Of a stretch of 9,691 nt of DNA, positions 6,974 through 9,691 are shown piece by piece (position 1 is the stretch's first letter; the number at the start of each line of letters is the position of its first letter). The position numbers were made by a program, and so were the translations under genes. This stretch comes from Christensenellaceae bacterium (GTDB lineage: Bacteria; Bacillota; Clostridia; Christensenellales; SZUA-584). The notes under the pieces were generated by a model. The model ran no database searches, was not told the DNA's origin, and saw nothing but the letters and a program-made list of their open reading frames with translations. The stretch spans positions 1 through 9,691 of the forward strand of contig JAAXZP010000225.1 in assembly GCA_012719815.1 (NCBI GenBank). Reading direction: 5' to 3'.

Positions 6974-7000
6974 GGGTAACGTTTTCACGGGAACGTTTCC
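6974..7000. promoter_or_regulatory. Composite operator-like element, right copy
   Basis: Boxes GGGTAACGTTTT (6974-6985) and GGGAACGTTTCC (6989-7000), with AACG cores 14 bp apart, the same geometry as the left copy. The element ends 8 bp before the proposed -35 of the rightward promoter, a position from which a bound protein could block or aid RNA polymerase. The stretch 6974-6987 also partly fits the CcpA cre consensus (central CG, terminal TTTTCA), an alternative or additional reading. Confidence 0.58.
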
Positions 7001-7008
7001 TTTTTTCA

Positions 7009-7036
7009 TTGACTTCTGCACTTTTTATGATACTAT
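7009..7036 (+). promoter_or_regulatory. Putative promoter for the MDR dehydrogenase-mutarotase unit
   Basis: TTGACT (7009-7014) resembles the -35 consensus (5 of 6). After a 16-bp spacer, TACTAT (7031-7036) is a moderate -10 (4 of 6). Transcription would start near 7043 and leave a leader of about 64 nt. Another -10-like hexamer, TATGAT at 7026-7031, is a better match but too close to this -35. The site lies directly downstream of the right composite operator. Confidence 0.45.
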
Positions 7037-7054
7037 AAAGTAAAAAGTCCAATG

Positions 7055-7074
7055 ATGGGCATCAATGGGCATCA
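7055..7074 (+). repeat. Tandem 10-bp direct repeat in the dehydrogenase leader
   Basis: ATGGGCATCA occurs twice back to back (7055-7064 and 7065-7074). It forms part of an 8-codon open frame, MGINGHQE, ending at TAA 7079-7081, just before the ribosome binding site AGGAGGT (7094-7100). No ribosome binding site precedes the mini-frame, so translation is doubtful. Confidence 0.6.
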
Positions 7075-7106
7075 GGAATAACAAATAAAACACAGGAGGT
7101 ATTCAT

Positions 7107-8135
7107 ATGGGTGAAAAAATGCGCGCGGCCGTTTTTGAAGGCAACGGAGTGCTCACCATCCGCGAAGTCGACAAGCCAACGATACGCAAGCCGGATGACG
7201 TGATCGTGCAGGTCGAAATGTGCTCGATCTGCGGCACAGATGTGCATATCATGTCCGTACCGCCAGGGTACATCGCAGAGCCCGGCACGATACTCGGACA
7301 TGAGCTGGTCGGCAAAGTCGTCGAAGCAGGCGACGCAGTCCGAACCTTGAAGCCGGGAGACCGTGTTGTGACCAACCCCAACGACTATTGCGGCGTTTGC
7401 GAGTATTGCCGGAAGAACCTTCCCAATCTGTGTGAAAACATAATACCGATGGGCATCGGCGCGGACGGCGGATTTGCGGAGTACGTACGCGTATCCGAAA
7501 AGGTTGCCCATAAGATTTCCGACGATCTGCCCTCCGAAATCGCTGCGTTTGCGGAACCGCTGGCCTGCCTGGTCAACGGCAAGAACAAGATACCCGTCAG
7601 CCCCGGGGACAGCGTGCTCGTGATGGGCGCCGGCGTGATCGGCCTGATGTTCGTCCAGATGATGAAAGCGTGCGGCGCCTATCCCGTCATCGTATCCGAG
7701 CCCGCAGCGCTGCGGCGGGAATACGCGAAAAAGTGCGGCGCCGACTACGTGGTAGACCCGTCTGCCGAAGATGTGGAGACTTTCGTGAAGAAAATCGTGC
7801 GCATCGGCGTCGACTACGCCATCGACGTGGTGGGTACCCAGCTCATGACGGGCATCAATTCCGTGCGCAAGGGTGGCACCGTGCTGCTGTTCGGATTCAA
7901 CGGACACGCCAAACCCGAAATCCCGCAGCACATGATTACCAACAGGGAAATAGCCGTATTGGGCACATGGATCGCCAACGCGTCCTTCCCCCCTGCCGTG
8001 AAGATTCTTGAAAGCGGCATACTCGACCTCAAGCCGCTGATCACCCATACGCTGCCGCTGGAAAAGACGGAGGAGGGCATCGAGATACTGCGCCGCGGCG
8101 AAGGCATTGAAATTCTCATCGACCCGCGCCTGTAA
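7107..8135 (+). CDS. Zinc-dependent MDR alcohol/polyol dehydrogenase
   Basis: 342-residue medium-chain dehydrogenase of the sorbitol / threonine / galactitol dehydrogenase type, oxidising a secondary alcohol or sugar with NAD(P). Catalytic zinc ligands are likely C42 (CSICGTD, 39-45), H65-E66 (GHE in ILGHELVGKV) and E150 (FAEPLAC). Structural zinc ligands are the four cysteines C95, C98, C101 and C109 (CGVCEYCRKNLPNLC). The Rossmann fingerprint GAGVIG is at 174-179, and E198 at the end of the second strand (VIVSEP) favours NAD over NADP. Length and domain order are normal. The ATG at 7107 follows AGGAGGT by 6 nt. It is the first gene of the rightward unit, 34 bp before the mutarotase gene. 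In this locus it could oxidise a sugar, sugar acid or polyol intermediate; the substrate cannot be read from the sequence. Confidence 0.95.
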   Translation: MGEKMRAAVFEGNGVLTIREVDKPTIRKPDDVIVQVEMCSICGTDVHIMSVPPGYIAEPGTILGHELVGKVVEAGDAVRTLKPGDRVVTNPNDYCGVCEYCRKNLPNLCENIIPMGIGADGGFAEYVRVSEKVAHKISDDLPSEIAAFAEPLACLVNGKNKIPVSPGDSVLVMGAGVIGLMFVQMMKACGAYPVIVSEPAALRREYAKKCGADYVVDPSAEDVETFVKKIVRIGVDYAIDVVGTQLMTGINSVRKGGTVLLFGFNGHAKPEIPQHMITNREIAVLGTWIANASFPPAVKILESGILDLKPLITHTLPLEKTEEGIEILRRGEGIEILIDPRL

Positions 8136-8169
8136 GCGAAAAATCCGAAGGCGAGAAAGGAGTTAAAAA

Positions 8170-8520
8170 ATGAAAAAGCGCTATTGCTTTGTGATCGAAA
8201 TCAACGAAGACCAGATGGAAGACTATGTCCAGCTCCACAAGAACCCGTGGCGCGAGACGCTGGAAGGGCTCAAAGCCGCCGGCGCAGACGAACTGCTGAT
8301 ATACCGTTACAAAAACTTCTCGATACTCTTCTACGAGTGCGAAGACATCAACGAGGTATACCGCAAATGGGGCGCTACGGAAACCTGCAAGCGTTGGAAC
8401 GAGCGGCTCAGCAAAGCGTATAAGGTAACGCCCAACATCGACGGCTCGGGCGATGTGGAAACGCTTGAGAAAATTTTCGACCTGAATCAGCAGCTTGCAG
8501 GCAAACTCGAGCAGTATTAA
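8170..8520 (+). CDS. rhaM: L-rhamnose mutarotase family protein (RhaM/RhaU)
   Basis: 116-residue cytosolic protein, close to the roughly 104-residue L-rhamnose mutarotase that interconverts alpha and beta anomers. The start MKKRYCFVIEINEDQMEDY matches the ferredoxin-like family pattern (compare 'KAFVMQVNPDAHEEY' of E. coli RhaM). Y19 and H23 in DYVQLHKNPW line up with the catalytic tyrosine and histidine I recall (Y18 and H22), and ATETCKRWNERL (69-80) aligns with 'STDVCQRWWKYM'. A C-terminal tail of about 15 residues (LEKIFDLNQQLAGKLEQY region) aligns with the family's terminal 'LQEVFYL' segment and extends beyond it. The ribosome binding site AAAGGAG lies just upstream at 8156-8162. Its presence is the main reason to think of L-rhamnose, L-fucose or a related deoxy sugar. 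Family is confident; rhamnose specificity is inferred. Confidence 0.88.
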   Translation: MKKRYCFVIEINEDQMEDYVQLHKNPWRETLEGLKAAGADELLIYRYKNFSILFYECEDINEVYRKWGATETCKRWNERLSKAYKVTPNIDGSGDVETLEKIFDLNQQLAGKLEQY

Positions 8521-8533
8521 ACAAAAAAGCATT

Positions 8534-8574
8534 GTGCTGCGCCGGATTTTGTTATAGAATTACCGGCGCAGCAC
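8534..8574 (+). terminator. 12-bp hairpin after the mutarotase gene, likely transcription end
   Basis: GTGCTGCGCCGG (8534-8545) pairs perfectly with CCGGCGCAGCAC (8563-8574) around a 17-nt AT-rich loop. It begins 14 nt after the mutarotase stop. Rightward, no T-tract follows; leftward, a run of six T (complement of 8523-8528) follows 5 nt after the stem. It therefore looks more like an intrinsic terminator for minus-strand transcripts, although its position suggests it ends or stabilises the rightward mRNA. Confidence 0.55.
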
Positions 8575-8710
8575 CCTTCCGAACGCGCCAAACTGTTTGG
8601 AAATGAGAAAGGATTGTCGTGGCCCTAACGAATAGAAAAAGCAGCATTGTCGCTTCAGGCAGCGTCGGCGACTGAAGAACAAAGGGTTGCGTGCAGCCTG
8701 GGCCTGTTGC

Positions 8711-8770
8711 GCTGTATGCAGCCGTATATTCGTTTTTTATGCTGTATGCAGCCGTATATTCGTTTTTATA
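8711..8770. repeat. Tandem duplication of a 30-bp unit upstream of the LacI-type gene
   Basis: Two adjacent units, 8711-8740 and 8741-8770, both begin GCTGTATGCAGCCGTATATT and continue CGTTTTT. They differ only at the end, where the first has six T then AT and the second five T then ATA. Each unit contains a small dyad GCTG-TATG-CAGC followed by a T-rich stretch. Confidence 0.9.
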
Positions 8771-8772
8771 AT
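8767..8772 (+). promoter_or_regulatory. Candidate -10 box (TATAAT) for the LacI-type gene
   Basis: Perfect TATAAT, 59 bp before the ATG at 8832, formed at the right end of the second 30-bp repeat unit. No good -35 is found at 16-18 bp upstream (TGTATG at 8743-8748 is poor), so the promoter assignment is tentative. Confidence 0.3.
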
Positions 8773-8831
8773 GATTGCTGCTTCATGACCAGCATAAAAA
8801 GGTTTATTTTTTAGTTACTGGTGAAAATATT

Positions 8832-9691
8832 ATGGCAACAATTTGGGATGTAGCAAAACTTGCAGGAGTATCCAAATCAACAGTTTCAAGAGTGATGAAC
8901 AACGGATCGGTCAGCGAAGAAGCGCGCAAGGCCGTTCTGGACGCGATTAAAAAACTCAATTACCAGCCCAGCTGTTTTGCGAAAAACATACGGACGCAAA
9001 AATCGATGACCATTGCGTTTATGATTCCGGACGCGTCCAACTTCTTCTATACCGAAATGTTCAAGGCCATCGAGCAGGTCGCCTATGAGCGCGAATACAT
9101 GGTGATATTATGCGATACGCAAAACAGCACCGAAGCCGAGCTCGCATACGCTGAGAAGCTGCTCCAGCGCCGTATTGACGGCCTCATTTACTGCACCTAC
9201 AAGATGGATAAGCAGGCCCAGGAATATTTCGTATCGCTGTCGCGCAAACTGCCCGTTGTGTTTGCCGACTACTCGTTCCACATATACGACGATATTTCGC
9301 TGGTTGCCACCGAAGGCTATACAAGCTCGCGGAATGCTGTCCGTTTCCTGTATCACAAGGGCTGCCGCCATATCGCCTATATCAATTTCCCCCGGGACGT
9401 TCAGGTGACGAATCCCCGTTACGAAGGCTACCTGAAGGGGCTGGAAGACTGCGGGCTCGTTCCCGACCCCAACCTGACCTATTTCCCGCCTTCCGAGCGC
9501 ACGATGTCGGCCCGCGATATGGGCTTCAACGGCGCCAAGCACATTTTGTCTTCAGGAGTTAAAGTAGACGCCATCATGGCCGCGGCCGACCCCATCGCAA
9601 TGGGCGCGATTAAATATCTTAAATTTCAGGGCATCAAAATCCCCGAGCAAATCAAGGTCATCGGGTTCGACAACAACGGAGTCTGCGAAAT
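8832..9691 (+). CDS. LacI-family transcriptional regulator (partial, runs off right edge)
   Basis: DNA-binding repressor, likely the local regulator responding to a sugar or derivative. 286 codons are present of the usual 330-345; the C-terminus is outside the window. The N-terminal helix-turn-helix is classic: MATIWDVAKLAGVSKSTVSRVMN (partly quoted, residues 1-23), then VSEEARKAVLDAIKKLNYQPS (27-47 region) and a hinge FAKNIRT. The usual hinge leucine that wedges into the central CpG appears to be isoleucine (I53). The periplasmic-binding-protein-like core follows: MTIAFMIPDASNFFYTEM, then RRIDGLIY, GCRHIAYI, and near the end DAIMAAADPIAMGA and KVIGFDNN, all standard positions. The start at 8832 is fixed by the helix-turn-helix; the ribosome binding site is weak (GGTG about 9 nt upstream), suggesting low expression. 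The AACGTT-centred sites at 5346, 6841-6867 and 6974-7000 are its natural candidate targets. Confidence 0.95.
   Translation, partial: MATIWDVAKLAGVSKSTVSRVMNNGSVSEEARKAVLDAIKKLNYQPSCFAKNIRTQKSMTIAFMIPDASNFFYTEMFKAIEQVAYEREYMVILCDTQNSTEAELAYAEKLLQRRIDGLIYCTYKMDKQAQEYFVSLSRKLPVVFADYSFHIYDDISLVATEGYTSSRNAVRFLYHKGCRHIAYINFPRDVQVTNPRYEGYLKGLEDCGLVPDPNLTYFPPSERTMSARDMGFNGAKHILSSGVKVDAIMAAADPIAMGAIKYLKFQGIKIPEQIKVIGFDNNGVCE

Larger units (their letters stand above)
6656..7106. promoter_or_regulatory. AT-rich divergent control region between the M24 and MDR dehydrogenase genes
   Basis: A 451-bp spacer with no plausible protein-coding gene, much richer in A and T than the flanking genes. It separates divergent units starting at 6655 (minus) and 7107 (plus). 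It holds two composite operator-like elements (6841-6867 and 6974-7000), a 14-bp palindrome (6939-6952), a plausible rightward promoter (7009-7036) and a short direct repeat in the rightward leader (7055-7074). For the leftward unit I could not identify a convincing -35/-10 pair. If transcription begins near the 6841-6867 element, the M24 mRNA would carry a leader of up to about 200 nt, in which I recognise no known riboswitch. Confidence 0.7.
8521..8831. other. Spacer between the mutarotase and LacI-type genes
   Basis: About 310 bp without a credible coding region. From left to right: a strong 12-bp hairpin (8534-8574), a weaker stem with arms CTTCAG (8653-8658) and CTGAAG (8672-8677) flanked by TTGT and ACAA, a tandem 30-bp duplication (8711-8770), and a perfect TATAAT (8767-8772) before the regulator gene. 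No copy of the GGGAACGTTACC operator is seen here. Confidence 0.6.

Noticed and set aside
7062..8048. Minus-strand open frame of 328 codons opposite the MDR dehydrogenase
   Set aside because: The plus-strand frame contains intact zinc-binding and Rossmann motifs; the antisense product is H/D/G-rich and unrecognisable.
8545..8563. Promoter-like TTGTTATAGAAT in the loop of the hairpin after the mutarotase gene
   Set aside because: No matching -35 at suitable distance and it lies within a strong stem-loop; most likely chance in an AT-rich loop.
8711..8770. CRISPR array
   Set aside because: Only two directly adjacent units without spacers and no cas genes; it is a simple tandem duplication.

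Overview
The window is one end of a carbohydrate uptake and catabolism locus, probably from an anaerobic, moderately GC-rich member of the Firmicutes (Clostridia-like). The clues are strong AGGAGG-type ribosome binding sites, GC-rich genes separated by very AT-rich spacers, RbsA/RbsC-type transport proteins, a LacI-family repressor and a YqhD-like alcohol dehydrogenase. The taxonomic call is inference. I see no rRNA, tRNA, CRISPR array or insertion sequence.

Layout. A leftward block (minus strand, read from about 6655 down to 1) encodes a creatinase-like M24 protein that lacks most metal ligands, a TIM-barrel sugar isomerase resembling the L-rhamnose isomerase RhaI type, a YqhD-like metal-dependent alcohol dehydrogenase, and an ABC sugar importer (a two-domain ATPase and two RbsC-type permeases, the second cut by the window edge). 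A rightward block (7107 to 8520) encodes a zinc-dependent MDR alcohol/polyol dehydrogenase and an L-rhamnose-mutarotase family protein. After a hairpin and a roughly 310-base spacer holding a 30-bp tandem duplication comes a LacI-family regulator, cut by the right edge.

Regulation. The AT-rich divergent spacer (6656-7106) carries two copies of a composite operator-like element. Each copy has two AACG-centred boxes 14 bp apart. The 12-mer GGGAACGTTACC in the left copy recurs exactly once more, at 5346, in front of the isomerase gene. These are good candidate sites for the LacI-family protein and would tie both divergent units and an internal promoter into one regulon.

How the genes may work together. 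An importer with one ATPase and two permeases beside a mutarotase matches the architecture of rhizobial rhamnose transport loci (RhaTPQ with RhaU). The isomerase shares recognisable motifs with RhaI. The window therefore suggests uptake of L-rhamnose or a related deoxy- or rare sugar, anomer conversion, isomerisation and redox steps by two unrelated dehydrogenases. No kinase, aldolase or solute-binding protein is visible; they may lie outside the window or the route may be non-canonical. Substrate identity is not proven by the sequence.
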